Below are positions 41,657 to 53,249 of a stretch of DNA of 64,000 nucleotides, piece after piece. Both the position numbers and the translations under genes were made by a program. The first letter of the stretch is position 1. Each line of letters begins with the position of its first letter. The notes beneath the pieces are model-generated. The model worked only from the letters and a program-made list of their open reading frames with translations, was not told where the DNA came from and searched no databases. Origin of the DNA: Aphrocallistes beatrix (lineage: Eukaryota; Porifera; Hexactinellida; Sceptrulophora; Aphrocallistidae); assembly GCA_963281255.1 (NCBI GenBank), contig OY725496.1, positions 4,751,723-4,815,722 on the forward strand, read 5' to 3'.

Positions 41657-42690
41657 TAGTGAAATTTTCTCTTTCAGAGTAGCTGCACTCCTAGCCATTA
41701 GTCATTTAAACAAAAGACTACGATAGCAAAATGAATCCCTCGGATGGCATACAAAGATTGGGAGAAATTGTGGCGGGCGTGAATGTTAAACGATTAATAC
41801 ATTTACATGGACAACAATAACGTTATCACTGAACTTAGATGGAGCAAGCATTCTAACAGTGTCGAATGCCATGATTGGAGCTGTGTAGATTATGGCTTAT
41901 TATTCACAATCTCAACAATAATCACCTCAAAAGATTAATTCTGATTGGTTCTATCTCGAACTAATCCAGCTACTTAGAGAATAGGTCTGTCGATCTGTCG
42001 ACTGATATTTCAAATGACTCCAAATCTTCAATTTTCATCGTATTTTCCTGTGAGTATTTTTCAGCCGAATTATCTCGCATCTTGGAATAAGAGTCATTCA
42101 ACATTTTCTGTTATAACACAATCCCAATTAAAAGTGAATGGATGTGTCGAGAATTAATAACTTAGTTTAGGAGTTAGGAGTGAATTGTTGAAAATTCCTG
42201 GTCCAAATATCTCTTAAACACTTGATACTCCATTATATAATTTGTTTATGCGGGTTTATGCAATCTCTCAATTCCTGAGAGGGGATATTTTAGTTTAGAG
42301 AATTATTTCCGTTCACAGACTGTTTAATTAAAACCATACAGACAACTTTAAATCGGAATTTCTACCAAAGGCCCAATGCCAAACTTTCGAAACTAATCGA
42401 ACCATTTTAAAAAAACCAAACAAAACAGCTTTTGAGGTCACAATTAGTTCACTCTGATCTTAATGGGATTGCCTATTCCTGGGATTGTCCCGGAAAATCT
42501 ATCTCACCGAATTTCCGAGACAGACGGAGATTAGGTGTTAGATACGACCCCTGTCCCTAGAACTAGGTATGCCCTCTTAAATCCGGTCTTTTGATTGGTC
42601 AATGCGATATCCATTACCTCACAGGACTGTGCATACTAAAGCTGCGTATCTGACTTCTGTGACAATTTCTCCTAACATTCAGTGCATAGC

Positions 42691-45600
42691 ATGGCAGCAG
42701 TAGGAGTGGACGAAGAGAGAATCCAGGAAGTGAGCCAGTATCTGAGGGAGAGAATACGGACGGAATATGCTAGCGACAAGGAAATCGATGCTCGAGACAT
42801 GGACAGAGTCCAGACAGACCCTAAGTACGCCTATCGGTTTGCGAAACAGCGGCTGAACACTCCTGGAAGCGATGAGACTGATTGCTTGAAGATGTTAGTG
42901 ACAGCTCTTCACTTCCGGACCTCTTATGGAGTGAATGATCTCACATTCCAGGTTAAACTTACTCTGTCGACCGAATGTTTCAATATTTGAGAAAATCTAT
43001 TAGATTTCCCGCAAATTAAACTAACATTATAATACAGTCGACTCCGCTTAATAGTGTCACTGTTTAATCGGGCCACTTTTGGCAGGACCAGAATACCTCT
43101 CACACATAGAAGCTACTACAAAATATTTTCGGTTAATCGGGCCAAAATGTCTTCTGATTGGTCCATTAAACGGAGTCGACTGTACCGCGAAAGCTGCGAT
43201 TTGATTGGCTGATATTTGTGTGTAGGATATCAATAAGGAACTGATGCAGTCTGGTATCTGCTATCCTCGCGGACAAGACAAGGACGGTAGCGACATAGTC
43301 TACCTGGTCATCAGGATGCACCGCAAGGAGAAAGAGAAAGGGGAACAGTTGAAAAGATTCGCTCTTTATTTCTTAGAGAAACATGACAGGTTTGTTAGTG
43401 GTTTATTTCTAATTTAAATAAACCTTTCTCATTGGTCATATAATTATAATTTGAGATTTTATTTATTACTTGATGAAACAGTATAGATGATAGAACCTTT
43501 TCAATAGGCATAATCATAGTTATTTTAATAAATTGAAACAGGCAATAGTTTTTCTTCAAAAGGGTAACAATTTTAAAAAAAATTTCTTAGGGGGGGGCGT
43601 TTTCTTCATTGTCCTATCTTCGACTGTAAATGTTGTGTTGATACTCCCAAATGACCAAATGTTTTGCTATAATTAAATTTTATTTATTGTTTTCACACCT
43701 TATAATACTCTGAAGATATGCATGCCATTTAACCATTTCTATCACCTAGATACCTCCCTAATCGGACTATGTCGCTATTTATGGACTGCTCAGATGCTGG
43801 CTACTCTAACATGGACCTGGACCTCGTGAAGTTCATCATAAGCCTATTCAAGCAGTTCTATCCAATGAAATTGGGTTCTATCTACGTGCATGAGATGCCT
43901 TGGGTCATGAACGCTGCCTGGGGAATCATAAAGGCGTGGCTATCTCCTGCGGCCAGGAATAAGATGCGGTTTGTGAATAAAGATTCTGTGATGCAGCACT
44001 TCAACAGGAACCAACTCTCAGTCAGGTATGGGTTATTTAGAAAGACGAAATTTCGTACAAGTGTCCCGCATTTTGTTGAAATCCCGAAATTCCTATCTGT
44101 CAATTTGACTATAGTTTGATCATTACGACCTTGGGAATGTTGAAGATTGGAATTCCCATTCAATGTTAATGTACATACTTATTTCCATTCTCAGTTCAGC
44201 ACAAACTGCATTTCAGAAGTGTGCAGTTCGTGTAGAGAATAAGCGTGGATGAATTGAAATTGATTTTAAATGCAGGAAATGCTATACAGATATAGATATC
44301 TTAATTTAGAATATTTGTCCCAAAATATCTGCTTGATTTACATATTTTCAGTATTATATGGTTTATTGAGTATGTGGATGGCATAGTAACGAGTTATGAC
44401 ATCAGGAATTCGTTTAATCTGAACAGAGAATCAGCTGTTGTGTGTGTAGACACGGAGGGAGTGACAGCTGGCAGTTCTCTTTCCCGCCTAAAGGGGAGCT
44501 GGAGAGTGAGGGGTTGGAGAGAATTCTGCCACTTCTCCAGAACGAGAAAGAGAACGAACAGAAGATCAGAGACCTGGTGATGGAGATGGTGCAAAGGTAT
44601 GAGGGTAAGCAGAATCAAACATTTTAGTACAGTACTACTTCGGTTATCTAAACCTATTCTATTTTCACACCTCTTGAACTGATCTATATTATTGGAGTTC
44701 TATTAATAGCATACTGCGTCTATAAATAGGTACAATGAAGGTGTTTATTCCAGAAGTGAAAGAGGAACCACCAGAGCTAGAACCAATCCAGGACACTCCC
44801 AGCACAGAGCACGAATCAGCTGATGAGACAGCTGACAGAGACAGTCAGTCTATTAATAGCGATGTTACTAATAATAGACCGGAAGTTAAAGAAGAGGATA
44901 GCAGCAGTTCTAAAAAGGTACACTTCGCACAAGTTAAAGAGACTTCTTCTATAAATAGCACACCCAAACCTGGTGAGTCTTGTTTGTGTATATTTATTTG
45001 TTTGTTTGTTTGTTTATAAACAACTGAAAATAATTTGATACTAAACTTGGCATAGATGTCACAATTCTAAATATAGTTCACTTCCTCTCAGACTGAATTC
45101 CTACTTATCCACCTAGCTACGAATCCTTGATTCTGATTGGCTATTCTAGTGACGACACGCGGGATAATGAAGCAGGTGGCTCAACCTGAGATAAATATGT
45201 CCCCACTGCCACATGTCGGAAACCTCCTCGATGTGTCGCCCCAATCAGAGCTCGTATTCCACTCCAGAGACTTGACACCTTCCTGCATCCTCTCTCTCAC
45301 CAATCTGTCTCCTACCCTCGTGAGCTTCAAGATAAAGACCACTTCTCCCAGCAGATTCAAGGTTCAGCCCAGTATGGGAGTGATTGCCAGCAGAGAGAAG
45401 GACACAATCTACATCACTTGTCAGGCTGATGACCTTTCTACGGTGAGTAAACAACAACAACAACAAGTTGTATACAGCAGGGCATGACAGCTGTTAAATT
45501 TATGAAACGGTTTAAAAATAGGATTAAGCATCTTGGTGTCATATGTGAAAGTGGCATAAAGTGGCACAAGTAAATCTTAACATTAATTTTCATGGTAAAT

Positions 45601-45990
45601 GTGTCTCAGATCAACGAAGATAAATTTCTGGTGCAATCCACCTCTCTGCATCCAGACACTCACACAGGGCAGACAGAACTGAATCACCACTGGCGCACAG
45701 TGGCACAACAGTTGATTCTGGAGAACAGACTCAAATGCAAAGTCGTCGACGCCCTCAGTGAACTGCCTAGCAGCAAGCGTGACTCATTGGAATGTTCATT
45801 CCCACCCCAACCTCGCCCGATAGAAAAGCCTAATCGAACGAATTCAGAACTGCCACTTTTGCTAGAGGCAGTTAGGTCTCTGTGTCAGAAAGTGGAGCTG
45901 GTACAGATCGGAGTTAAAAATACCTACACACTTGTTATAATTTTAGCATTCGCTAACGTGCTGTTATTACTCATTATCCTGATGTCGTAA
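42691..45990 (+). CDS. MOSPD2: MOSPD2-like protein (CRAL-TRIO + MSP + TM), complete
   Basis: Seven exons: 42691-42951, 43226-43389, 43750-44025, 44450-44604, 44730-44972, 45150-45442, 45610-45990. All junctions are GT-AG and phases agree, giving 590 residues. Exons 1-4 encode a CRAL-TRIO/Sec14 lipid-binding domain (VHEMPWVMNAAWGIIKAW, HGGSDSWQFSFPP). Exon 5 is an acidic linker. Exons 6-7 hold the MSP (VAP-type) domain (about 385-490) with FKIKTTSPSRFKVQP, the signature that binds FFAT motifs. The last 22 residues are a membrane anchor. MOSPD2 tethers the ER to other organelles. The ATG at 42691 is preferred; only a GTG lies upstream. A pogo-type MITE sits in intron 1. Confidence 0.9.
43033..43184. 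repeat. pogo-type MITE in MOSPD2 intron 1
   Basis: A 152-bp element beginning TACAGTCGACTCCGCTTAAT and ending ACGGAGTCGACTGTA, flanked by TA. Intron 1 of the truncated MOSPD2 copy in the right arm (55170-55342) is short and lacks it. Confidence 0.85.
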
Positions 45991-46208
45991 TCCCTATTCG
46001 GTGTATCTATATTTAGAACTGCTCTCATTGTTACTTTGTTTTTGTAGCTGTTGACTGGAAAGAATATAAACTGAATGTTTGTTTATTCGATTCTAATCAA
46101 TTATCCGAATTGACATTCTATATCAACCAATCATTACTAATTATCTGGATACTGAATTAAGAGCTAATTCCACTACATTCTAAATATAGAACTTTATACC
46201 TAAATTTA

Positions 46209-47573
46209 TCACTTCACAATTGTGTTTCGGAGTGTCTTAGCTCGACAAATTCCCTTATCTCCGACTTGGAATGCAGCGCCTCTATAATTAGCTACTCCTT
46301 CTGAATCAGTGTTCAGTTCGGCTAACACCTTCTCTAGAATCTTCCTTTTGGGGTTTAGTTGCACATCCGGTTTGTGGGGATAACCCTCAAAGGTGATTGG
46401 TTCTCCTGGAAAGCAGTTGGGAGGAGGGTCGATGAACTCTGTCGTTTCATTGGCGTCTTTTGTACTAGCACACATGACCATTGCTTCTGAGAGAACTGAC
46501 CTCATCTCTCTCGGCTTAAGATTGCAACAGACTAAAATGGAATAATTTGTCTCACAGTAGAGTGGCTAATTTGGACCAGGGATGCGGTCGAAGCCGATTG
46601 AAAGATTACAGGATTGCCTTATCGATAATAGGATCGGCTTCGACCGCATCCCTGGTTCAAATTCACCATCTTTAGGCAAAAAATAGAATTTTGTACTTTT
46701 TTCTGAATAAATTTAACTCGAGGATAAGATTTGATATTTTATGACTTCTCAAATGGTTTCACTATTCTCGTTATCAGCATCAACCAATGAATACAGACTA
46801 TTCCATTTCAATACCAATAGTAGAATTAAAGGATTTGGATACTCACCTATTATAATTCTATCCTGGATCTCTTCGATGGGGATTTTGCCCACCAACCCAC
46901 TGACCACCTGTCTCACCCTGCCATCTGGATCTCCACAGTTAATCTTTTCTATAAATAGCGTGTCAGCGTTAGGGTGCTTGGTTACCTGGATGGAGTATAG
47001 GAATGTCAAAAGGGTTTGACTGAGAATATTACTCAGTAAAAGGTCCGTTACCTCAAGAACCTTCCCGATCCTAAAGTCCATTCTACTGATATCAGGAACT
47101 TCTTCTTCTGGGGGTTTCGAGGCACCCTTGGTCTTCTCGCCCCCTCTCCCCTTTTCAGCACCCCTCCCCTTCCCCTTTGGCGCCGCGGGCTTGTCTCCTG
47201 TAGGCCTACTTCCGTTCAGCACGAGAGAGCTGCTGGAATTCTTTGTGGGATCTCGCTTGTCTAGTTTGGGAGAAGGCTCGGATTCTGATTGGCTGACGTC
47301 GCAGGCTCGTTTCTGAGGGAATACGATGGCGGTGTTAGAAGGTCCCGCGTCGGGTATGGGGACATGCCAGTGTCCTCTCATCAGCTGGAGACCAATCAGC
47401 TGATCTGACAGCTGACTGCTCTTGTCTCTCAAAGCTTGATTCTTATTGGTCAGCTGCTTGTGGCTTGTATAGGTGTCAAGTTTCGTTTGCAGCTTGGACA
47501 GCTGACTTTGCAGTGATTGGACGGATTTTAAGTTGGATTGGTACAACTTCGTGGCGCGCGCTAATTCTGACAT
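46209..47573 (-). CDS. AIMP1: AIMP1 / EMAP-II-like tRNA-binding protein
   Basis: Three exons on the minus strand: 47052-47573, 46847-46985, 46209-46531, with matching phases, 327 residues. Residues about 1-65 form a coiled coil, as in AIMP1 (p43), which docks arginyl-tRNA synthetase in the multi-synthetase complex. A Lys/Gly-rich linker (about 130-155) precedes the EMAP-II/Arc1p-type tRNA-binding OB fold: ISRMDFRIGKVLEV, KHPNADTLFIEKINCG and CCNLKPREMRSVLSEAMVMCAS, then the EMAP-II-specific C-terminal extension. Length is close to the vertebrate protein (about 312). The gene is convergent with MOSPD2, with about 220 bp between stops. Intron 2 holds a 96-bp hairpin element. Confidence 0.92.
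46568..46663. repeat. 96-bp hairpin element in AIMP1 intron 2
   Basis: Two 31-bp inverted arms, nearly perfect (GACCAGGGATGCGGTCGAAG and its complement), separated by 34 bp. The right arm ends with GGTTCAAATT, superficially like a tRNA B box, but the rest does not fold as a tRNA. It is probably a very short MITE. Confidence 0.75.
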
Positions 47574-47727
47574 TCTTGACAGCTAACTGGTTACTATGTA
47601 GCTAAATATAACTTAACAGGACAGATCTCAGATGTATTTCAGAGAGCAAAAAAATCTGATTTCATAAATATTCTCTTATATTGAAATATAATATAATACA
47701 CACTTCTTGTTTACAAAACAACAGCTA

Positions 47728-50533
47728 TTAATATAACTCAGTACTTGGTCCGTAGACGTAATGGGATTCCTGCTGCATTGAAAGGATGAATTCCTCTACA
47801 CTTCTTACCATGTGCCAAGGCAGTTGATTCTGAAAATCTATTTTGTTGTCTAAGATTACGTGTATACATCTCTGTTTGAGTTTGGGGAAGAGTTCGATTA
47901 TAATTGTGTCGCTTATGTCGTCAAGAGCTTGATCTTGTGACCTGTTTACAAGTATATTTGTGTGTAAACAACATTTGAGAGATGGCAATGTTGATTTGAA
48001 AGTAGAATGATATATTAATGCATCCATGGTCCATGGTGAAGTAACTTAAAGTTTTTTCAGTGAAAAGGCAAATTTGAATGAATACAATTTGCAATTTTCT
48101 GAGCCATTATCGTTACCTAGTGCGTGCTAACGGAGGAAAGCTACATTAAATTCAGATTGTCCTGTGTAACTACTGAAAATAGACTGATAAACTAATAAGT
48201 TGAATGTCCATGGTTCAACTAACACTATATCATAACTAACCCGTTGAAAGACTGCTCTAGTAAGTTCTTGTCTGTTTTGGCCTCGAATTTGGGAGCAGTG
48301 CCACCAAAAACCACTAATGAATTGTCCACCAGGACACACCCATGAGACCTCCTAGGCCTCGCTCTCATTCCAAAAATGTTTATCTTGTACCATTGAGAAA
48401 TAGCTGTATCGAAGAAGTAGCAATCATTGAAATGGTGGAGAGAGTTAACGTTGCAGCCACCGAATACGATCATGTATTGCTTATAGGCTGTGGCAGTGTG
48501 TCCTCTCCTTGTGCCAGGTGGTTTCCCTACGTGCTGTATCAGCTTCCTGAAATGATTGGTTAGATTTGTGAGGGGAAGTGTTAATGCAAACAGGTGTGAA
48601 ATGACAGTTAATTTGATCAGCTGATTCTAAATTATTCCCTAATAACTGAGACTCTATTTTTAGAATTCTAGATAAAATTACTAAATATAGACTAAACAAA
48701 CTAATTATAGAGTCGAATAGGCGCCCAATAGTTCTAGTTCATGCATACTTTCCAACTGTCCCGCTTTTTTCACTCTTCAAATGAGCTAATTTTCTCGAGT
48801 GTCCCGCTTTTACATGAATTTTCCCAGTTATATCCCGCTTTTTTAAAATTCTATATATAATACTTTTCTATTGGGTCCCGCCATATCCCGCGAAATTCAA
48901 CGCTGCGTCCCGCTTTTATCAAGCCTCAGGTTGGCCTGTACATTCATGGACTGACTCTTACCATTTCTTGGAGTTAATGTTGAAGGAGTAGAGTTTGTCG
49001 GAGAGAACATTTCCGAACCCGAATCTGTTCCTCACTCTGCCACCAAACACGTACAGACACTGGCTGATGTAAACCATTGAGTGGCAGTCCATGTAGAGAT
49101 CATTCAGTAGACTCTCAGATTCCACAGGACGGACTATGGATATTGTGTCGGTGCGCATGTCGTAATGGTAAAGCCTAAAGGTGTGAAATATATAAGTAAA
49201 CACAAATTTTTAAATTATAAAGAATTTTTTTAAAATTACGTATCGTAGCATTTGATTGGCATATTTTACAAATTCGATTGGTACTAAATATAGCAGAATG
49301 CACCAACTTTATGAATGTATATCTTAAAATAGCATCAATTCTAAAAATAGCACTTACAAGTTGGAAAACTCTCCAAAATACATTCCACACAAAAACCCGC
49401 CATGAATGTACCAGTCATGTCCATCATAGCAACTAGCATGGCACATTGTAATGCTAGGAATGTTCCCCTTCAGTTTGGGGATTGTCCAAGTACGATTCTC
49501 GAAATCGAAGCACTCCACCAGCTGTAAGTCTCCTGATTGGCTGTCCTTATCCCTGGTAGCTCCTCCATAGACGTAGAGCTTCGATTCAAACTGGGCTGAC
49601 CTATGTCCGTACCTCTGAACGAATGCGTTTTGAAACAGCTGACATTGATTCGCGAGGGATTCTAAAAATAGCATAGATTTCTATATATAAACTCCATTTA
49701 TAGTTTCGTGTTGTGTAGAAGTTATGGTGTGGATGTTCGATCTGTAGCCCATTGGTCAGTTTTCAACCAGACCGCTTTAAACCCTCAAGTTCTTGAATCT
49801 ATGTCCCATCACCTAAACGACTCAATGAGTGTTCTCGTCCAATAGAATCCCACTTAAATGTGTGACCTCAAGCTACAGATCTCCACGTCATAACACAACG
49901 GCTAGCTACAGTATGGCACGGACCAGGGATGATATATTTTGTGATGTATTCTTGGGAAGGAATTGTTCTCCACGTGTGTGAGTCTAAGTCCATTACGTGG
50001 ATCACCATCTTTCTCTGCTCGACACCTTTCTGAGAGATCTCCTCCATCTGCTCGTCCGTCATGTACCCACCTGACAGAGGTGTTAAAAGTTAACAAATGA
50101 GGGGCGGAGTACCTAATTTACGGAACGGTTTCAGAATTTAAAATGCCTAATTTACGGAATATTCCATAAATTAGGTATTTCCACAAATGAGTTGTATGAG
50201 TTTCTGAAAGCGTGAAAAAAGTGGAATCACAGTGTAAACGATCGTATTATTAACCACAGTTCAATTTCTCTCACCAATTCCATTTGTACACATAAAGAAA
50301 ACAACAAACAAACCCAGACAATACAGCTTTCTCTGAGAGGCGTCGTAAGAGTATGACATGTTGGACCGGGGTACGTACCCCTCAATGGAGGCTAGACAGT
50401 ACACATTCTTTACGAGACAACTGATCTCCGTGGGGTCTCTGTACCCCGAAGCGAGGAGCTGTCTGTAGGAGATAGGCATAGAGGTGTAACTTCGTACTTC
50501 AGTCGACATACCGGTATCCTTTCCATTCTCCAT
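47728..50533 (-). CDS. kelch-repeat protein, putative CUL2 substrate receptor
   Basis: Six exons on the minus strand: 50275-50533, about 49877-50070, about 49358-49638, 48962-49174, 48241-48546, 47728-47941, about 488 residues. The junction between exons 2 and 3 is uncertain, because donors there are weak and an acceptor at 49661 is an alternative. Kelch motifs include KLYVYGG, CLYVFGG, MIVFGG and SLVVFGG, with paired RYGHR and RRGHT stretches, forming a beta-propeller. The C-terminal LKQRCIHVI plus LPWHMV fits a BC box and Cul2 box as in KLHDC2/KLHDC3/KLHDC10, which present substrates ending in particular C-degrons to CRL2 ubiquitin ligase. The exact orthologue is not resolved. Confidence 0.82.
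48745..48940 (+). repeat. dispersed 'tcccgctttt' repeat in a kelch intron
   Basis: A close match to 29570-29765, with 'tgtcccgctttt', 'gagctaattttc' and 'cgcgaaattcaacgctgcgt'. It lies between exons 4 and 5 of the kelch gene. Confidence 0.75.
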
Positions 50534-52459
50534 GCTAATCTTACAAGTAGGCTATTAATAGGAAATATCGTCATGTTAAAAAAGGGAGTCATCTTTTAGA
50601 TGTATGCTCGTTTATGGTCTCCTTAAATCCGATATATCAACCAATCAGATTACCCTTACACAGTGGTGTACCGACGAATTGTTTAATTCGTTGGGCTCGG
50701 GTGAAGTCTTAAAGTGGCGCTTCTGCCCCATTTCGCCCTCTCTCCCTCCCAGATTTCACATCGAATGCGGGTTTTACGACTCCTAATGCGGGTCAGAGGG
50801 TTTCGACTTTCAAATGTGGGTCATTTGGGACCTATGTATTTATCCCATAGCGCGTTTACATTAGTTTGCGAATACGGCTAGAATGAGACTGGAGCTTCTA
50901 CAGTGTAATGATTGCAGCATCGCCCGACCCTATTTTGACGATCGAATGAACAGAAAGGATTCATGAGTTTCGTATCAGTGTTTATTAATAATCTTTACTA
51001 TCACTCGTGTAGTGATTCAGTCTAGACCCACAAACCACTGCGATTCAGACTAGTGCCTACACAACGCGTTCACCTCAGCTCAATTTTTCCGTTGTTTGTC
51101 ACTAATGCCAGACTCTCCTTGTTAATGGTAGAATTCTAGCAAATAATCTCTGATTTAAGTATCTGCGGAGTTATTATTAATTAAAACCCTTCGTTGCCTA
51201 GGAATTTTGCTGTGTCTTTTCCGTTTTAAACTATTTTAGTAGGGAAGCAATACAAGTTAGCGTAGTTACATAAATAGACAAATCCCCGGTCCAAAATAGT
51301 CAATTAACATACAAGAAAAATGTGGCAGCCTAACTTTACTGAGGTATATACCGCCGTGTGCCACTTTTAAACTAATTCTAAGCCTACTATAGTCTAATAT
51401 TTGATATTTGGAATAATTCATCATTCTTCACCATTTTTTTATGACTAATCAACTTTGATTGCAACATTGAAGATATTATCAGTGTAATTATTATTAGTAG
51501 AACTTCTAGAATTGTAATAGATTATTTATAATCTTAGCTTAGTTTAGTTTTAGTTTACCTCCCACGTCGATTAGGATCCGTAGACTTATATATTCAAGTT
51601 GTAGGCTAGTAGATCTTACCAACGTATTCACTTATTGTGTTAACTGTCTAAACTTGATAATTCTACCGTTCTCAGGGCCGGCGGAACTGGTCCGGCTTTG
51701 GCCGGACAAATTTTATGCAATTATGGCTTATTTCATATGCAAATTTGCTTTTGGCCAGACCAACTTCCACTTTGGCCGGACCAACTTCCGTTTTGGCCGG
51801 ACCAATAAAAAGTTGCTTCCGCCGGGCCTGGTTCTTATTGTGCTCTTGATTTATCTACATCGGCTTGATTGGTAGCTACAGATTAGGGCGTAACAGAATG
51901 ATTCGTTCTTGAATCTGGCATTATTGACGATTTCCAGCTTTGCAGAATTAAATGCATCTAACTAATTCATTGAAATATGATGAAGAATTATGAATTATTC
52001 AAAATCTCAAACATTAGTGCAGATTCTATGCCCAAAAGTGGTTAAAAGGTTGCTCATGTTATATACCTCTAACATTGCTCAGTCCCTAAGCGAAATATCA
52101 AATATTCTTTTAATTATTTTAGTTTCAAATTTTGAGTAATTCATTAATAATTCATGAATTAGTCAACTTAGATATGCATACATACATATATATATTTTCT
52201 AAGATCTGAATTCACATGCCAACTTGAGCCACACCTCTTTTCAGAGTAGTCCGACACAATTGGACCACTTTTATGGTTCCGCCATTGCTGAAACACATTT
52301 CATTCTGGCACGAAGTAGCTGGACCACGTTCCCATATCTGCTACTGCGTTAGCGGATCACATTCCAATCCCTGGTGCATCATAGCAGTTCCTTCAAAACG
52401 CCTATGAAATCCGTATAAATCAACTTTAGTCGCCGTACCACTTTTAGAGTTGCCACGCC
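50534..52459. other. intergenic DNA, largely featureless
   Basis: Upstream of the kelch gene. No gene was recognised. The stretch holds the short hAT-like MITE at 51673-51830. The small frames here have no homology I recognise. Confidence 0.5.
51673..51830. repeat. 158-bp MITE with CAGGGCCGGCGGAA ends
   Basis: Starts CAGGGCCGGCGGAA and ends TTCCGCCGGGCCTG, an inverted pair typical of small hAT-type elements. Between them 'ttttggccggaccaacttcc' is repeated two to three times. GC-rich relative to its surroundings. It is non-coding. Confidence 0.75.
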
Positions 52460-52650
52460 TGCAAGCGGTACGCAGCGTTGAATTTCGTGGGACATGGCGG
52501 GACATGATAGAAGAGTATTATACATGAAGTTAAAAAAGCGGGACATAATGGGGAAATTTCATGTAAAAGCGGGACACTCGTGAAAATTAGCTCAGTGGAA
52601 GAGTGACAAAAGTGTCCCGCCAAAAAAGGGACAGTTGGCAAGTATGTTAA
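52460..52650 (-). repeat. dispersed 'tcccgctttt' repeat, inverted copy
   Basis: Reads 'aaaagcgggaca' on the plus strand at intervals and matches the repeats at 29570 and 48745 on the minus strand. Confidence 0.7.
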
Positions 52651-52899
52651 TTAATTTAATTTTGTTGTTAACTAACAAACACTGATTACTCTCCTAAATC
52701 TCAGCTTGGGTAGTTTTCAAGTTGGAATTCTTATAAAGAAAAACGTGTACAGCGATTTACTACCCTTAAAATAATAAAAAATAAACTGAGTTTTAAAATA
52801 AATCATCCCTAGTCCACCTTTCTAATAAGTGCTGTTCTTCTATACTCCATCTACTTGTTACAGTATAATGTAAATTTGAACAAACAAAAATAAATAAAT

Positions 52900-53160
52900 A
52901 AACTTCTTGATACAAAAATCCTTAATGCTTACATAGAGTGTTCCATAAAAAATAAACAAGCAGCTCGAGCAAATAGTTTACTGATATGTACATATATTTC
53001 AACAAAAGAGCAAATTGACTAGTTAGAGAGCAGAGGAATGAGCTGTACTGCGAAGATAGAAACAGGAAGTAGAGAGGTGTCACTCTAATGGAGGTAAACA
53101 ATAATACTGTTAATCGGGGTAAGCAACAGATATGCTGCAATGGAATGCACACACCTTGCT
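52900..53160 (-). repeat. extra copy of the NLR 3'-region segment
   Basis: On the minus strand this matches 39670-39850 of the left NLR 3' region, and hence 56880-57060. Shared features are CCATTGCAG/CATATCTGTTG, 'gagtgacacctctctacttcctg' type sequence and 'tgctctctaact'. It lies immediately past exon 5 of the truncated MOSPD2 copy and marks where similarity to the complete MOSPD2 gene stops. Confidence 0.65.
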
Positions 53161-53249
53161 GCTATCACGCATATAAAACTGTCACTTCTCACGGAATGAA
53201 AATAAACGATTTGAGTTTGTACATTAGTGACAAATCAAGAATAACTTAC

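Larger units (their letters stand above)
32664..45000 (+). repeat. left arm of a large inverted duplication
   Basis: This arm pairs with 53250-64000 in inverse orientation. The matching order is: 5' flank and 5' UTR intron of the NLR, the NLR gene, its 3' flank to about 40180, a short block near 40655-40750, then exons 1-5 of the MOSPD2-like gene. Coordinate pairs include 35599 with 61151, 38979 with 57771, and 42691 with 55600. Left-arm-only insertions include the TTAA module (33504), a pogo-type MITE (34119) and the hAT-like/MITE block (40862-41656). Similarity varies: high in the NLR, lower in MOSPD2 introns. Confidence 0.9.

Noticed and set aside
44352..44449. Reading exon 4 of MOSPD2 from an acceptor at about 44351 (frame starting SIIW)
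   Set aside because: That frame destroys the conserved GGSDSWQFSFPP segment. The acceptor GTGTGTGTAG ending at 44449 gives the correct phase with exon 3.
46640..46665. B-box-like GGTTCAAATT in AIMP1 intron 2
   Set aside because: It is part of a perfect hairpin element and lacks a cloverleaf. Chance resemblance.
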